Below, in pieces: positions 48,415-58,079 of a DNA stretch of 64,000 bases. Within the stretch, counting starts at the first letter, position 1, and every line of letters starts with the position of its first letter. Source of the DNA: Ohtaekwangia sp. (lineage in GTDB: Bacteria; Bacteroidota; Bacteroidia; Cytophagales; Cyclobacteriaceae); NCBI GenBank assembly GCA_021155195.1, contig JAJNPV010000030.1, forward strand, positions 1 to 64,000. Reading direction: 5' to 3'. The notes beneath the pieces were generated by a model. That model made no database searches. It was not told the DNA's origin and saw only the letters and a list, made by a program, of their open reading frames with translations. A program made the translations under genes and the position numbers.

Positions 48415-51018
48415 CTACTCAACTTTTAGTCCGTTAATTGGATTTGATTTTACTACTCTCCAAATCTGGGTGAACATCGTCATGGTTAAAACAAGTGCGG
48501 TTATGACAACCGCTATTGCGGCACCTGAAAAAGTAATAGGCATGTGATACTCATCTGTGAATTCAATTAGCCACGAGCCTGCCCAATAGCCAAGTGGTGC
48601 CCCAACACAGAGTGCAATGATGAAAAGTGAGATATACTGATTAACTACGCTGGCCGAAATATTTTTGAAGCCTGCACCCAGTACTTTTCTTACACTGAAT
48701 TCCTTAATACGGCCTTCTACATTTAGCCTCACTAAGCCATATAATCCGAGAGTGGCCAATGTAATGGCTAGAGAAGCAAAAACTCTCCAAACCAACTTAT
48801 AAATTCCAATTTGCTGATAGTAAAAGCCCCACACATCTTGTTGCAATCCGCCTTCAAAAGGTATTTCAGGAAAGAGTTCAGTCCACCCAGCCTGAAGAGC
48901 TTTATAGACATTTAGTTCTGAGCCACTTCGCGCCTTTACGGCAAGAAATCTATAGTCAGCCTTTTCAGCCAATTTAAAAATAAGTGGACGCAAAGTTTGA
49001 GAAAACGAATAACTATGAAATTCATTCAGCACACCAATTACTTCAAATTGAACACTATCTATTTGAAAAACCTGTCCTATAGGATTGTCTCCAAGAGTGT
49101 TAGCCAGTGTTTCATTAATTACTACTGCTTGCTGGTCACTCCCATCAAAATCGTTAAACCATCGACCATCTTTTAGCTGAAGGCCCATTGTTTCCAAATA
49201 TTTTGCATCAACATCCAGTTGATCAACTTCATAATTGCGGCTTGGGAAATGTAATACTGTGGATTTGTGACTGCGTCCAATGTGATGAGCAGATCCAGAA
49301 ATGGACACCACATCAGGATGTTGAGACATGATTGTACTGAGTTGCTCAAAAGATGACTGGTCAGGTACCAAGGCATACAAGCCATCTGACTGATTGTATC
49401 CCCAGCTACGTTTGCTCATGTAATCAGTGTTTTGTGTGAACATTACCGACATGGTGATGAACACGCAGGCAAATACTAATTGAAAACATAAGAACACTTT
49501 CGTGAGCACATTGCGTTGACCAAATTTTACACTACCCTTTAGAATGGTAGTAGCCTGAAAATGCGAAATATAAATGGCTGGATAAATTCCCGAAGCTATG
49601 CTGGTAATCAACAAAATGATAGGAAGGTATATCCACAGGTTTATGTCTGTGAATTGAAAGTCCATGCTAAAATTCCATAGCGTCTCAAATCCAGGTATGA
49701 AGAAAAAGTATCCCAGCGCCAAACCAATAAGCAAGGCGAATGAAGTAACCACTACATTTTCGGTGAGAAATTGAACAATAACTACTTTTCGCGTAGCACC
49801 AATGGATTTGCGGACACCAATTTCCTTCAATCGTTTAGCTGCGGTTGCTATAGCAATATTGATGTAGTTTACACAAGCCAATGCAAGCATGAAAACAGCA
49901 ATGGCTACCATAAACACAATAGATGTATAATTATTTTTTGAACTTCTGGAGATGTCGTCTTTAATGAATTCAGACTGTTCGTGCAGTGTGGCCAAAGGTT
50001 CGAATGAGAATGAAGTAATTGCCCAATCTTCTTTTGCAAAACTATTCTGCAATACTTGATACTTTTCCATTTTTGATTTGATGGAAATCAAATCAGTAGG
50101 ATTTTCAACTTTGATAAAAGTGGCATTTACGAAGGCATTCCAGTCATGATAATTGTAACCTAGTTCAGTTGTACGGAAGTTTTCGAAGTTGATCAGAAAG
50201 TCAAACCCGATGGTACGGGCTTTCGGAAACTCAGCAGCTACTCCAACAACTTTAAAAACCTTACTCTGGCCTTTTCCATAAATCATCTGAATACTGGTGC
50301 CAATAGGGTTTTCTTCACCAAAGTACTTTATTGACATGGCCTCGCTAAGAATAATGCTGTTTACATCTTTCAATGCATTAGATGTTCCCCATTTAAGAGG
50401 AAACGTAAACATCTCCAAAAACTCAGGATCAACATATCGTACTCTTTCATGAAAAACATGTTCGTCATACTTCATGACTACATTGCGGTCCTCAATCCGG
50501 CAAACACTTTTTATTTGAGCAAAGTCTTGACGAAGATGTTCTCCGATTGGTCTCGGTGTGGTACCATACTGTTGATTGGCACCATCCCTGTTTGCAAAAA
50601 AGGTTGTGAGATAAACTGCATTTTTATTTTCATGAAATTGATCGGTACTGTACGTCCAGCGTGCAAAAGCATATGCAAAAATTGCTAGGCCAATAGCCAC
50701 CGCTAGTCCGAAGACATTAATGAAAGAGTTAATGGGATTCTTCTTTAAACCACGGAATGAAACCTTAAAGTAATTTTTGAACATGCTATAATGCATTAAA
50801 TGGTTTACGAACTCAAGGTTTTTAATCAGATTTGGTCGCAACAGCTTGATCATTTCTAACGCATACATTCGTCTTGCTTTGCGAACCGAGAACCGTTCCA
50901 CATTTTCATAAAATATTTCCTCCATGTCTCCTTCAATTTCTTCCAAGTATTCAGCTTTCAGGAAGAATCGAAGAAATTTTACCGGCCATTGCGGAGGATT
51001 TAGTGCTTGGGATTCCAT
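48415..51018 (-). CDS. FtsX/MacB-type ABC permease with N-terminal permease-prefix domain
   Basis: The 867-residue protein has a soluble N-terminal domain (about 1-75; PPQWPVKFLRFFLKAEYLEEIEGDMEEIFYENVE, the 'permease prefix' pattern), a first membrane helix at about 92 (FINVFGLAVAIGLAIFAYAFA), a MacB-like periplasmic domain, and two FtsX cores (AIAVFMLALACVNYINIAIATAAKRLKEIGVRKSIGA; ITLATLGLYGLVRLNVEGRIKEFSVRKVLGAGF). No ATPase gene is adjacent. The start overlaps the stop of the PadR gene by one base (TGATG), a tight coupling. Known PadR-permease pairs respond to membrane-active compounds; the substrate here is unknown. Confidence 0.85.
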   Translation of the reverse strand: MESQALNPPQWPVKFLRFFLKAEYLEEIEGDMEEIFYENVERFSVRKARRMYALEMIKLLRPNLIKNLEFVNHLMHYSMFKNYFKVSFRGLKKNPINSFINVFGLAVAIGLAIFAYAFARWTYSTDQFHENKNAVYLTTFFANRDGANQQYGTTPRPIGEHLRQDFAQIKSVCRIEDRNVVMKYDEHVFHERVRYVDPEFLEMFTFPLKWGTSNALKDVNSIILSEAMSIKYFGEENPIGTSIQMIYGKGQSKVFKVVGVAAEFPKARTIGFDFLINFENFRTTELGYNYHDWNAFVNATFIKVENPTDLISIKSKMEKYQVLQNSFAKEDWAITSFSFEPLATLHEQSEFIKDDISRSSKNNYTSIVFMVAIAVFMLALACVNYINIAIATAAKRLKEIGVRKSIGATRKVVIVQFLTENVVVTSFALLIGLALGYFFFIPGFETLWNFSMDFQFTDINLWIYLPIILLITSIASGIYPAIYISHFQATTILKGSVKFGQRNVLTKVFLCFQLVFACVFITMSVMFTQNTDYMSKRSWGYNQSDGLYALVPDQSSFEQLSTIMSQHPDVVSISGSAHHIGRSHKSTVLHFPSRNYEVDQLDVDAKYLETMGLQLKDGRWFNDFDGSDQQAVVINETLANTLGDNPIGQVFQIDSVQFEVIGVLNEFHSYSFSQTLRPLIFKLAEKADYRFLAVKARSGSELNVYKALQAGWTELFPEIPFEGGLQQDVWGFYYQQIGIYKLVWRVFASLAITLATLGLYGLVRLNVEGRIKEFSVRKVLGAGFKNISASVVNQYISLFIIALCVGAPLGYWAGSWLIEFTDEYHMPITFSGAAIAVVITALVLTMTMFTQIWRVVKSNPINGLKVE

Positions 51019-51356
51019 CAGATAGCTTTAAGTTCAAACGCTAGCTTGGGTATCGCACTCCAGAGTTGGGCTCTTATATCTTTCATCTCTTCCAACACTT
51101 TACGGCCATGCGAAGTAGTTGAGTAAATACGTTTGCGCTTGCCACCACGCTTTGCAGTAGCCTCTCCAAATTGAGAGGTGAGAAATCCCTTGTCTTCCAT
51201 TCGTTTGAGGGCAGATTGAATGGAGCCCACACTAAGTCTTTCTTTCAGGCGTGATTCTAACTCGCGCTTGATTTCTACTCCATATGCATCTTGTTGAAGT
51301 GCTGCCACCGTGAGGAGCACAAGTTCCTCAAATTCTCCAAGTTTGGTTTTCTTCAT
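51018..51356 (-). CDS. PadR-family transcriptional regulator
   Basis: The 112-residue protein is a winged-helix regulator of the PadR type: EFEELVLLTVAALQQDAYGVEIKRELESR, then LSVGSIQSALKRMEDKGFLTSQF (recognition helix), the wing TAKRGGKRKRIYSTTSHGRKVLEE and a short dimerisation helix. It likely represses its own operon. Its last base overlaps the permease start codon, so the two are co-translated. It fits the common pairing of PadR with prefix-domain permeases. DUF4386 genes lie both upstream and downstream. Confidence 0.85.
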   Translation of the reverse strand: MKKTKLGEFEELVLLTVAALQQDAYGVEIKRELESRLKERLSVGSIQSALKRMEDKGFLTSQFGEATAKRGGKRKRIYSTTSHGRKVLEEMKDIRAQLWSAIPKLAFELKAI

Positions 51357-51417
51357 TTTAATTTTCTTTTCAATATATCAGACCCTTTGCGATTGGCCAT
51401 TAGTCCCTTTTAGATTT

Positions 51418-51792
51418 TTACTTTAAGAATTTCATTGTAACCAAAAGAATAATTTGAACGGCACTAAACACTGTTCCAGGAATAAGATACCAAAGTGATC
51501 CTATGTTCATAATTAGCATTCCTTTCCAAGCCCAATGAAGATTCATAGCAAAGCAAACTGTAATAGCTAATCCGAGGAGGCCCCAAACCAAAAAAGTAAT
51601 TTTCATGAAAGCAGATTCAGGGTCAATACCAACAAACCTTACTGCTTTAACCCACGGCCCAAGTTGACCCTCATACTGACCTGACTTAGGTCTCACATAA
51701 TCACCCATCATTATTCCTCTTGCTCCATCAAATGCCATGAACCCAAAGTTTAATATTGCTAAACCAATTACGATCCATTTCAAAATATCCAT
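51418..51792 (-). CDS. Small membrane protein, unknown
   Basis: The 124-residue protein has four hydrophobic stretches: a first helix (WIVIGLAILNFGFMAFDG), a loop with RPKSGQYEGQLGPWVKAVRFVGIDPES (which may face the periplasm), then three helices (ITFLVWGLLGLAITVCFAMN; MLIMNIGSLWYLIPGTV; FSAVQIILLVTMKF). I do not recognise a family. It lies between the PadR gene (61 bases downstream) and a DUF4386 gene (31 bases upstream), so it is probably part of the group. Confidence 0.6.
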   Translation of the reverse strand: MDILKWIVIGLAILNFGFMAFDGARGIMMGDYVRPKSGQYEGQLGPWVKAVRFVGIDPESAFMKITFLVWGLLGLAITVCFAMNLHWAWKGMLIMNIGSLWYLIPGTVFSAVQIILLVTMKFLK

Positions 51793-51823
51793 GATTACAA
51801 TAAAGTTTTTAAGTAAATCATAC

Positions 51824-52510
51824 TTATGCAGTTATTAGGGATTCATTGATCTTCCTGCCTTTAACTAATAGCCAGATAGCCAATACAAGTTCACTGATTG
51901 AAAACACCATCATCCAGGAAAAATCATACTCCTTGAAAAAGTAAGGTTGTAAGCCATGCATAATCCATGACAAACCTGCAAGGATGATCAAAACACCAAG
52001 TATCTTCGGTATATAAGAAGCGTTGTAAATTAATGCACCAATAAGAATCAGGTAATTACCGAAGAAGATGTAAGCAAGGTGCATACCATACCTACGAGCC
52101 TGGACGAGTTGCAAAACTTGTTCACTTTTCAAGTCCATCTGGAACCCCGGTGCACTAACGAGTTGGAAGGCGTATACTAAATTGAAAAGGGACACAACCG
52201 CAAGGCAGACATAAATAAGCCTGAACGACCATGCCAACTGTGCTAAGGAAGAATTTACGGGCCTAAGAAAAATGTATATAGTCCAAGCAAGCACCACGTC
52301 TTTAATAAATGTGAGAAGTATGGCAAATATTCCTGAGAGGAAAAGCTGTTGATTGTCCAACAAGTTTTGAGTAACCTGAATAGCATTATTTGAGGTAATG
52401 AGTTTTTTAAAAACATAGAACTCTGCATATGGAGCCGTGGGTATAAATAATGTAAGGCCACTGACTAGGGCTGCCGTACTCATTGAAATACCCTTCCACC
52501 GTTTAGTCAT
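51824..52510 (-). CDS. DUF4386-family membrane protein (copy 3)
   Basis: The 228-residue protein has six to seven membrane helices: WKGISMSTAALVSGLTLFIPTAP, NLLDNQQLFLSGIFAILLTFIKDVVLAWTIYIFLRPV, and an end of FSISELVLAIWLLVKGRKINES like the other DUF4386 members. The order of features (periplasmic segment with AIQVTQNLLDN, RPVNSSLAQLAWSFRLIYV) matches the family. It is 45 bases downstream of copy 4. Confidence 0.8.
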   Translation of the reverse strand: MTKRWKGISMSTAALVSGLTLFIPTAPYAEFYVFKKLITSNNAIQVTQNLLDNQQLFLSGIFAILLTFIKDVVLAWTIYIFLRPVNSSLAQLAWSFRLIYVCLAVVSLFNLVYAFQLVSAPGFQMDLKSEQVLQLVQARRYGMHLAYIFFGNYLILIGALIYNASYIPKILGVLIILAGLSWIMHGLQPYFFKEYDFSWMMVFSISELVLAIWLLVKGRKINESLITA

Positions 52511-52555
52511 ATGCTTAAATTATTTAAAAGAACAACAACATTGTTGTTAGCAACC

Positions 52556-53275
52556 TTATTCATTTATCCGATTTCCTTTTAGTACAGTTTGATTACTCAC
52601 ACCTTTGACCAAAAACCAAAGCAAGCCTAGCGCATAACTTGCTGATGCGAACAACTTTATTGGCTGAACAATTAAATAGTCAGGTCTCAGCAAGAGAATG
52701 TAAAGAAAAGTGTCTGCGACATAACCGGCCCCGCCAAAGATCATAAGAATACCAATAACCCGTGGTGCAACCCTTGATCGGAAAACCAACATCCCGAAAG
52801 GAATGAAACACAGGCCAAAAATGATCTTGTCCGCGCCAAATGCGTATCGATGCGCACGCAACAGGAAGTACGCAACCTCTTGTTGTTGAGCCACATCAAA
52901 GGCGGGGCGGGCTTCAGCTTTGAGTGTCATAAGGGCCGTGAAATTCAGAGCTTCAAAAACAAAAACAATTGGTATTTGAGCAAGTATAGGGATAATCATG
53001 AGCCGCGAAAGTTGTTTGTCTACTGGTTTGAGAATCCTGTAAAACAGCAGTATCATAAAAAGGAAAACGAATGTACCAATGAGGTGGCTTACAATAGAAG
53101 TCCGAAAAATCACTTCATTTGAAAGTAGGTTATTAGAAGTCACTACAGGATTCTGTGTCACAAATATTTCTGATTGCACACTTGTCTCCCAAACCGATAA
53201 CGGCACACATATAAAAAAAAACAGGGATGTGGCTATCCGGATGGTTCTGCTATTCGATTCGCGGGTTTCTTCCAT
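52556..53275 (-). CDS. DUF4386-family membrane protein (copy 4)
   Basis: The 239-residue protein has the DUF4386 pattern: TIRIATSLFFFICVPLSVWETSV, then SNNLLSNEVIFRTSIVSHLIGTFVFLFMILLFYRILKPV, and an end of FASASYALGLLWFLVKGVSNQT. It is the most upstream of four family members here. The 200-base gap to the divergent GNAT gene probably holds the promoters. Confidence 0.8.
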   Translation of the reverse strand: MEETRESNSRTIRIATSLFFFICVPLSVWETSVQSEIFVTQNPVVTSNNLLSNEVIFRTSIVSHLIGTFVFLFMILLFYRILKPVDKQLSRLMIIPILAQIPIVFVFEALNFTALMTLKAEARPAFDVAQQQEVAYFLLRAHRYAFGADKIIFGLCFIPFGMLVFRSRVAPRVIGILMIFGGAGYVADTFLYILLLRPDYLIVQPIKLFASASYALGLLWFLVKGVSNQTVLKGNRINE

Positions 53276-53475
53276 TAATCAGGTGACTGGGTTGGCTTTG
53301 ATATTAATCGTAATTGCAGTAAAAATAGTTACAACATATTGTACTTAATTGCAGTTTTTATCAAAATTATTAAGAAAATGTCGTTTTTGACCGTTATTCA
53401 GCCTAAGGAAATTAATGAAATAACCCCGATAAGATAACAGGGTATCAAATTACTGCAAACCTCAATTCTGTAACC

Positions 53476-53931
53476 ATGCCGCACAACGACCAACCCATAG
53501 ACATTCGGGAAGCCGGAATAACAGAAACTGATGTCCTATCCTTGTCCAATCTAATGACGGAATTGGGATATGAAACTGCACTGGATGAAATGAAAATCAG
53601 GCTAACGCACATCCAAAAGCATGGTGACTACAAAACGTTTCTGGCAACCATAAATAACAAAGTGGTGGGCATGGTAGGCATGACCTGGAATTACTCGTAT
53701 GAGCAGAACGGAATTTATGTTCGTGTCCTCGCATTTGTAATAGCTCAAGGCTATAGGCAGGATGGAATCGGCACACAATTAATGAAAGCATCTGAACAAT
53801 GGGCTAGGAAAATTGGTGCTAACAGAATTTTGCTTAATTGTGGGAACAGGGAAGAGCGAAAAATTGCCCAAAGTTTCTATAAGAAAATTGGGTACCAAAT
53901 TAAATCTACAGGTTACGTTAAAAAGTTGTAA
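53476..53931 (+). CDS. GNAT-family N-acetyltransferase
   Basis: The 151-residue protein has the GNAT core: IREAGITETDVLSLSNLMTELGY at the N-terminus, then a middle strand (TFLATINNKVVGMVGMTW), motif A VIAQGYRQDGIGTQLMKASEQWARK (Q-x2-G-x-G) and motif B ILLNCGNREERKIAQSFYKKIGYQ. It probably acetylates a small molecule. It starts the plus-strand run that also has a Crp/Fnr regulator and a membrane protein, with 54 bases to the Crp/Fnr gene. Confidence 0.8.
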   Translation: MPHNDQPIDIREAGITETDVLSLSNLMTELGYETALDEMKIRLTHIQKHGDYKTFLATINNKVVGMVGMTWNYSYEQNGIYVRVLAFVIAQGYRQDGIGTQLMKASEQWARKIGANRILLNCGNREERKIAQSFYKKIGYQIKSTGYVKKL

Positions 53932-53985
53932 TATCTTTTATCGAAAAAACAGACAGCTGATATAAAGCTAATATCTTTAGAGGTA

Positions 53986-54555
53986 ATGAAGTTCAATAAT
54001 CTTTATTCTGCACTCCGCATGCTTGGACGCTTCTCAGAACAGGATTTGAAGAAGATTGAAAGTTGTTTGAAAATTGTTCGACTAAAAAAACATTCATTTT
54101 TAGTTAAAGAAGGAACGACCTGTCAATCCATCTATTTTGTTGAGAAAGGAAGCCTCCGCCATTACTATGTTGACGAATTAGGCGAGGATATGACAGTAAA
54201 TCTATTCGTAGAAACCGATTGGGCCTTCGATTATCAAAGTTTTACATCTCAAAAACCCACTTTGTACAATTTGCAGGCAATGGAAGACAGTGAACTTCTG
54301 GAACTTGATATATATGATCTTCATCGATTAATAAAAGAGTCTGATACCTATTTTCAGTTGATGCGAATTTTTAAAATGATCGTTGAAACGCCTATATCCA
54401 ACCCTGCCAAATTATCACCTAAAGAAAAATACATTTTGTTGATCAATAACAAACCAAAAGTGGTTGAAAAGTTTCAACTTAAACACATTGCATCTTACCT
54501 AAGAATAACGCCTGAGACATTAAGCCGAATTCGTCAGAGTTTTTCCCAGACTTGA
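53986..54555 (+). CDS. Crp/Fnr-family transcriptional regulator
   Basis: The 189-residue protein has a cyclic-nucleotide-binding-like domain at about 15-115 (LVKEGTTCQSIYFVEKGSLRHYYVDELGEDMTVNLF) and a C-terminal HTH with FQLKHIASYLRITPETLSRIRQSF. The Fe-S cysteines of Fnr are lacking (only C23-like and C41-like residues are present) and the cAMP-site Arg/Ser set is not conserved, so the ligand is unknown. Many Bacteroidota have such small Crp/Fnr regulators that act on nearby genes. It is 58 bases upstream of the membrane-protein gene at 54614. Confidence 0.85.
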   Translation: MKFNNLYSALRMLGRFSEQDLKKIESCLKIVRLKKHSFLVKEGTTCQSIYFVEKGSLRHYYVDELGEDMTVNLFVETDWAFDYQSFTSQKPTLYNLQAMEDSELLELDIYDLHRLIKESDTYFQLMRIFKMIVETPISNPAKLSPKEKYILLINNKPKVVEKFQLKHIASYLRITPETLSRIRQSFSQT

Positions 54556-54613
54556 TTTAAGTCAATCCAGTGTTTTAAAATACTTTGTAGGTTTGAAAAA
54601 ACTTATAAAGATT

Positions 54614-55252
54614 ATGAACATATCTCCAATAAATGCAGGCAAAATGTTACTTGCGGGATCGGTCGGCTTACTCGTAACAATGTTTTTTCACCCACCAGGT
54701 GGTAATATTGAGTACCTGATTAAGACCTCCACAGTTATTGTCGCAAGTCATAGTGTTGCACTTCTTTCAATTCCGTTTTTTTTAACTGGATTTTGGGGAT
54801 TATCTCAAATATGGAAACATAACACTACTGTTCCAACATTGTCGTTTTTTATAATGCTCATAGCGCAATTGGCAGGAATGATTGCGGCTGCAATTAATGG
54901 ATTGGCTTTACCATTATTTGTCACAAATTTGAGAAGCCCTGATCCTGACAACGAGATCCTTATTTTAATTGTAAGGAATATGCTGGCACTTAATCATGCT
55001 TTTGATTTGATTTTTCTAGCCGGAGCATGCGTTTCCATTCTCATATGGTCAATTTCAATAATTAAAACCAAACCTATTCCGGGTGGCGTTGGTTATTTTG
55101 GAATTCTGATGTCTGTTGCCACGCTAGGCGTAATGGTTGTAGAGTCTATAGAAATAAATCTTCACACATTTCGCCTATTCATGTCAGGATATATGATTTG
55201 GACAGTTTGGGTAGCTATACTCCTGTATAAAAAAGGAAGGTCTAATGGGTGA
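54614..55252 (+). CDS. Membrane protein, DUF4386-like in topology, unknown
   Basis: The 212-residue protein starts at ATG 54614 (MNISPINAGK); a TTG 21 bases upstream is the alternative. It has about six membrane helices (MLLAGSVGLLVTMFFHPPG; SHSVALLSIPFFLTGFWGL; FFIMLIAQLAGMIAAAINGLALPLFV; AFDLIFLAGACVSILIWSISII), and a periplasmic HPPGGNIEYLIKT loop near residue 25. It resembles DUF4386 proteins in size and topology but lacks their clear ending. It is 58 bases downstream of the Crp/Fnr gene, likely a regulated target. Confidence 0.6.
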   Translation: MNISPINAGKMLLAGSVGLLVTMFFHPPGGNIEYLIKTSTVIVASHSVALLSIPFFLTGFWGLSQIWKHNTTVPTLSFFIMLIAQLAGMIAAAINGLALPLFVTNLRSPDPDNEILILIVRNMLALNHAFDLIFLAGACVSILIWSISIIKTKPIPGGVGYFGILMSVATLGVMVVESIEINLHTFRLFMSGYMIWTVWVAILLYKKGRSNG

Positions 55253-55268
55253 CCTAATGGAAATAATG

Positions 55269-55292
55269 GCAACTCATAGTTAATCGAGTTGC
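55269..55292. terminator. Hairpin between convergent genes
   Basis: A 7-bp perfect stem (GCAACTC / GAGTTGC) with a 10-nt loop lies in the 105-base gap between the plus-strand membrane-protein gene and the minus-strand permease gene. There is no clear T-run, so it is a weak bidirectional terminator candidate. Confidence 0.4.
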
Positions 55293-55357
55293 TCACGAAT
55301 CGCCTTCCAATATTTTTCCACCGTCCTCACGCCATAAAGCAAATAGTAAGTCTACTT

Positions 55358-57769
55358 TTATTCACTTCTAAGCCATTTGGTTGGGTTGGAGGTGGCAACT
55401 TTTATAGTCTGTGACCAAATTATCAGTAGTCCTAAACAAGAGATTAAAAGAATGGCAGTAAACAAAAGTGCAGGCGTGATTTGGATCTTGTAGGCAAAGT
55501 CTTCCAGAAATGCTTCCCCGGCAAAATAACTTACCGGTAAACCAATAATAATAGCGATGCCAATCAATGCCATGAACGATTTGCTGAGTAACAGTACCAC
55601 ATCCATAACCGATGCCCCCATTACTTTACGAATACCCACTTCCTTTACGCGTACCTGTGCAGCATACATGGCCATACCCAACATGCCCAGGCAGGAAAGT
55701 GAAATGACCAGGAATGTGATATATCCAAGTATCACCAGCACATCGCTCATACCAGACTGGCGATAGGCATCGTCAATTTCATCTTCCATCATAGCATATT
55801 CCATAGGATGGACGGAATCAAATTTTTTCCAAATCGCATTCATTGATTGAATGATGGTTTCGTTTTGGGAGGGCTGAATATGTGCGCTCAGGTAGTTAAT
55901 AGCATTGGTATTATACCGTAATGCCAGTGGCCCGATTTTGTTATTCATCGGACGAAAGTGAAAATCTTTTACAACACCAATTACGCGCAGCAAAAGGGTA
56001 TCACCTGCATAAATGGTTTCTCCAATAACATCAAGTGGTTGTTCAAACCCAAGTTGTGCTACCGCGGTTTGGTTTAGAATAACTTCACGCTCTTGGCCGG
56101 TTTGTTCTTCTTCGCGAAAATCATGTCCAGCTATAAAAGTAAGGGACAGGTTATCGATGTAATTGTTGTCAACCATAAAATGGCGAATAACGATTGCCTT
56201 CTCCTCATTGTTTCGTTTATAATCATCAGAGCCGTCTGCAAAGGTGCCCAACTTATGGGATACTCCGCCCACACGAACAACGCCAGGGATGTTTCTTATC
56301 TCATTCGCGATCTTTTCAAAAGGAACGCCTTTCAAACTAAGGTTCAGATTATTTTTCTGTTGAATCCCATAGTCAGAGGATACCATATAGTCTATCTGCT
56401 GATACACTACCAACACAACAATGACGAAGATGACCGTGAGCGTGAACTGCACCACCATCAACATCTTTCGGAAGGTAAGCCTGGAGTACACTTTTAAGTT
56501 CTGTACATCCTTTAACACTTTGGATGGTTTAAATGCTGATAGATAGGTGGCCGGTAAAACGCCAGCCAAGATGCCAACAATAATTGCAAAAAATGCAAAT
56601 GCCACGTATAATGAAATATTTTCACTTAAGGATATAAAGAAGTCTTCCTGTAGCGACAATTGAAGAAATCCATTCTTCAAAAATTGTAATAGAATATAAG
56701 AGAAGACCAACGCTATCATTGAAAATACAACAGCCTCCCCGATAAATTGAAAAAACACCTGATACCGATTAGCTCCCACTACTTTGCGCACACCTATTTC
56801 ACGAGCGCGGGACAATGATTTTGCAATGGTTAGATTGGTGAAATTGAAAATGGACATCAGTAATACTACAACTCCTAACACACTGAGAAAGATAAGGAAG
56901 AAAGCGGGCAACCCGCGACCCATTTGGCCTGACAGTTCTGGGCCAGGAGTTATTTTATCCAATGGTTGTACATAAAATGAATACGAAATTTGCTTTCCAT
57001 CCGATTGCAACCCTACACAATACTTTTTGTTTATTTCAGAAAGTGCCTTTTCAACTTCCGCAAGTTCTCGCCCTTCTTTCAACTTTATGTATACGTAGTT
57101 GTTGTAATAGGCGCTCCAATTATCAACCGTACTGCTCATTACTTTACTTTTCTCCAAGCTTTGAAGTGCTTCTGTTGAACATAAGACTTCAAAATCAAAA
57201 TGTGTTTTTCCAGGCAACTCCTTTAATACTCCGGTAACTGTGAAGGTTCCAAGCTTTCCGATAGTAAGCGTTTGCCCAATAGGATCAGTTGTACCAAATA
57301 CTTTTACAACACTTTGTTGGGTGAGTATCAAACTATTTGGCCCTTGTAAAGCTGTTGTTGAACTCCCTTGCTCAAGCGGAAAATTGAACATTTCCAGAAA
57401 AGAAGGATCAACAAACAATCCTCGTACAGGTACTGTAATATTTTTATAATTCACGTCACCATACAATTCACTGTTAATACGTACTGTGTTTTCCGCAAGT
57501 GAATAATCATTTTTTAAAACCTCACCCAGTGGTAGTGGTGTCGAAGCAAAATCAATATTACCCCAATCAGGGTGGAGTAGTTGAGTATTGATTCTGTAAA
57601 CCCTCTCAGAGTCTTTATGAAAATTATCAAACGAAAGTTGGTCTTGTACAATCATAATGATGAGCATTCCCAAAGACATGCTCACTGAAAGACCAATCAG
57701 ATTGATGAGTGAGAAGCTTTTGTTTCGGAAGAAGTTCCTTAACGAGGTAATAAATATGTTGCGGAGCAT
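55358..57769 (-). CDS. FtsX/MacB-type ABC permease
   Basis: The 803-residue protein has a first membrane helix at about 20-43 (FSLINLIGLSVSMSLGMLIIMIV), a MacB periplasmic domain, a first FtsX core (SVLGVVVLLMSIFNFTNLTIAKSLSRAREIGVRKVVGA) and a second one (VISLSCLGMLGMAMYAAQVRVKEVGIRKVMGASVMD). The final helix pair is followed by KVATSNPTKWLRSE. It lacks the prefix domain seen at 48415, has no PadR gene beside it and no ATPase gene in the window. It could be part of an efflux system for antimicrobial peptides or lipoproteins. Confidence 0.85.
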   Translation of the reverse strand: MLRNIFITSLRNFFRNKSFSLINLIGLSVSMSLGMLIIMIVQDQLSFDNFHKDSERVYRINTQLLHPDWGNIDFASTPLPLGEVLKNDYSLAENTVRINSELYGDVNYKNITVPVRGLFVDPSFLEMFNFPLEQGSSTTALQGPNSLILTQQSVVKVFGTTDPIGQTLTIGKLGTFTVTGVLKELPGKTHFDFEVLCSTEALQSLEKSKVMSSTVDNWSAYYNNYVYIKLKEGRELAEVEKALSEINKKYCVGLQSDGKQISYSFYVQPLDKITPGPELSGQMGRGLPAFFLIFLSVLGVVVLLMSIFNFTNLTIAKSLSRAREIGVRKVVGANRYQVFFQFIGEAVVFSMIALVFSYILLQFLKNGFLQLSLQEDFFISLSENISLYVAFAFFAIIVGILAGVLPATYLSAFKPSKVLKDVQNLKVYSRLTFRKMLMVVQFTLTVIFVIVVLVVYQQIDYMVSSDYGIQQKNNLNLSLKGVPFEKIANEIRNIPGVVRVGGVSHKLGTFADGSDDYKRNNEEKAIVIRHFMVDNNYIDNLSLTFIAGHDFREEEQTGQEREVILNQTAVAQLGFEQPLDVIGETIYAGDTLLLRVIGVVKDFHFRPMNNKIGPLALRYNTNAINYLSAHIQPSQNETIIQSMNAIWKKFDSVHPMEYAMMEDEIDDAYRQSGMSDVLVILGYITFLVISLSCLGMLGMAMYAAQVRVKEVGIRKVMGASVMDVVLLLSKSFMALIGIAIIIGLPVSYFAGEAFLEDFAYKIQITPALLFTAILLISCLGLLIIWSQTIKVATSNPTKWLRSE

Positions 57770-58079
57770 ACGGTTTAGATTTTAAAGTGCTTAAAGCCTA
57801 TATGCCAAATTCAGTCCATTTAATAAACAGCGATATTTTAAAGATTCTGAATATCGGTCTGTACGGAATTGATGAAAACTATTCCATTTACGAACATCTA
57901 ATAGGGATCAACGCCAAGAGTCACAGATGCAAAATCCTATATTGTACTAAGAACACCTATTAGAAGATGTTAGTATGATGAAAGACGATTGGCCTTAGGG
58001 TCGTCAATCTATTCGAATCCTAAAGCAAGCAAATAAGCATCAAGCCGCAATCAATACTTTGACGTAGGGTCTCATTGGA
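57770..58079. other. Intergenic stretch without gene
   Basis: In these 310 bases between the permease start and the tyrosinase stop I see no coding frame, strong palindrome or terminator. It probably holds the permease promoter. Confidence 0.6.

Noticed and set aside
55293..55355. Short minus-strand frame reading YYLLYGVRTVEKYWKAIREQLD after the permease gene
   Set aside because: It looks protein-like but has only 22 residues with an upstream stop and no start codon; too short to claim as a gene remnant.
57770..58079. Inverted-repeat operator near the permease start
   Set aside because: GACGATTGG...TCGTCAATC is too imperfect and not repeated elsewhere.
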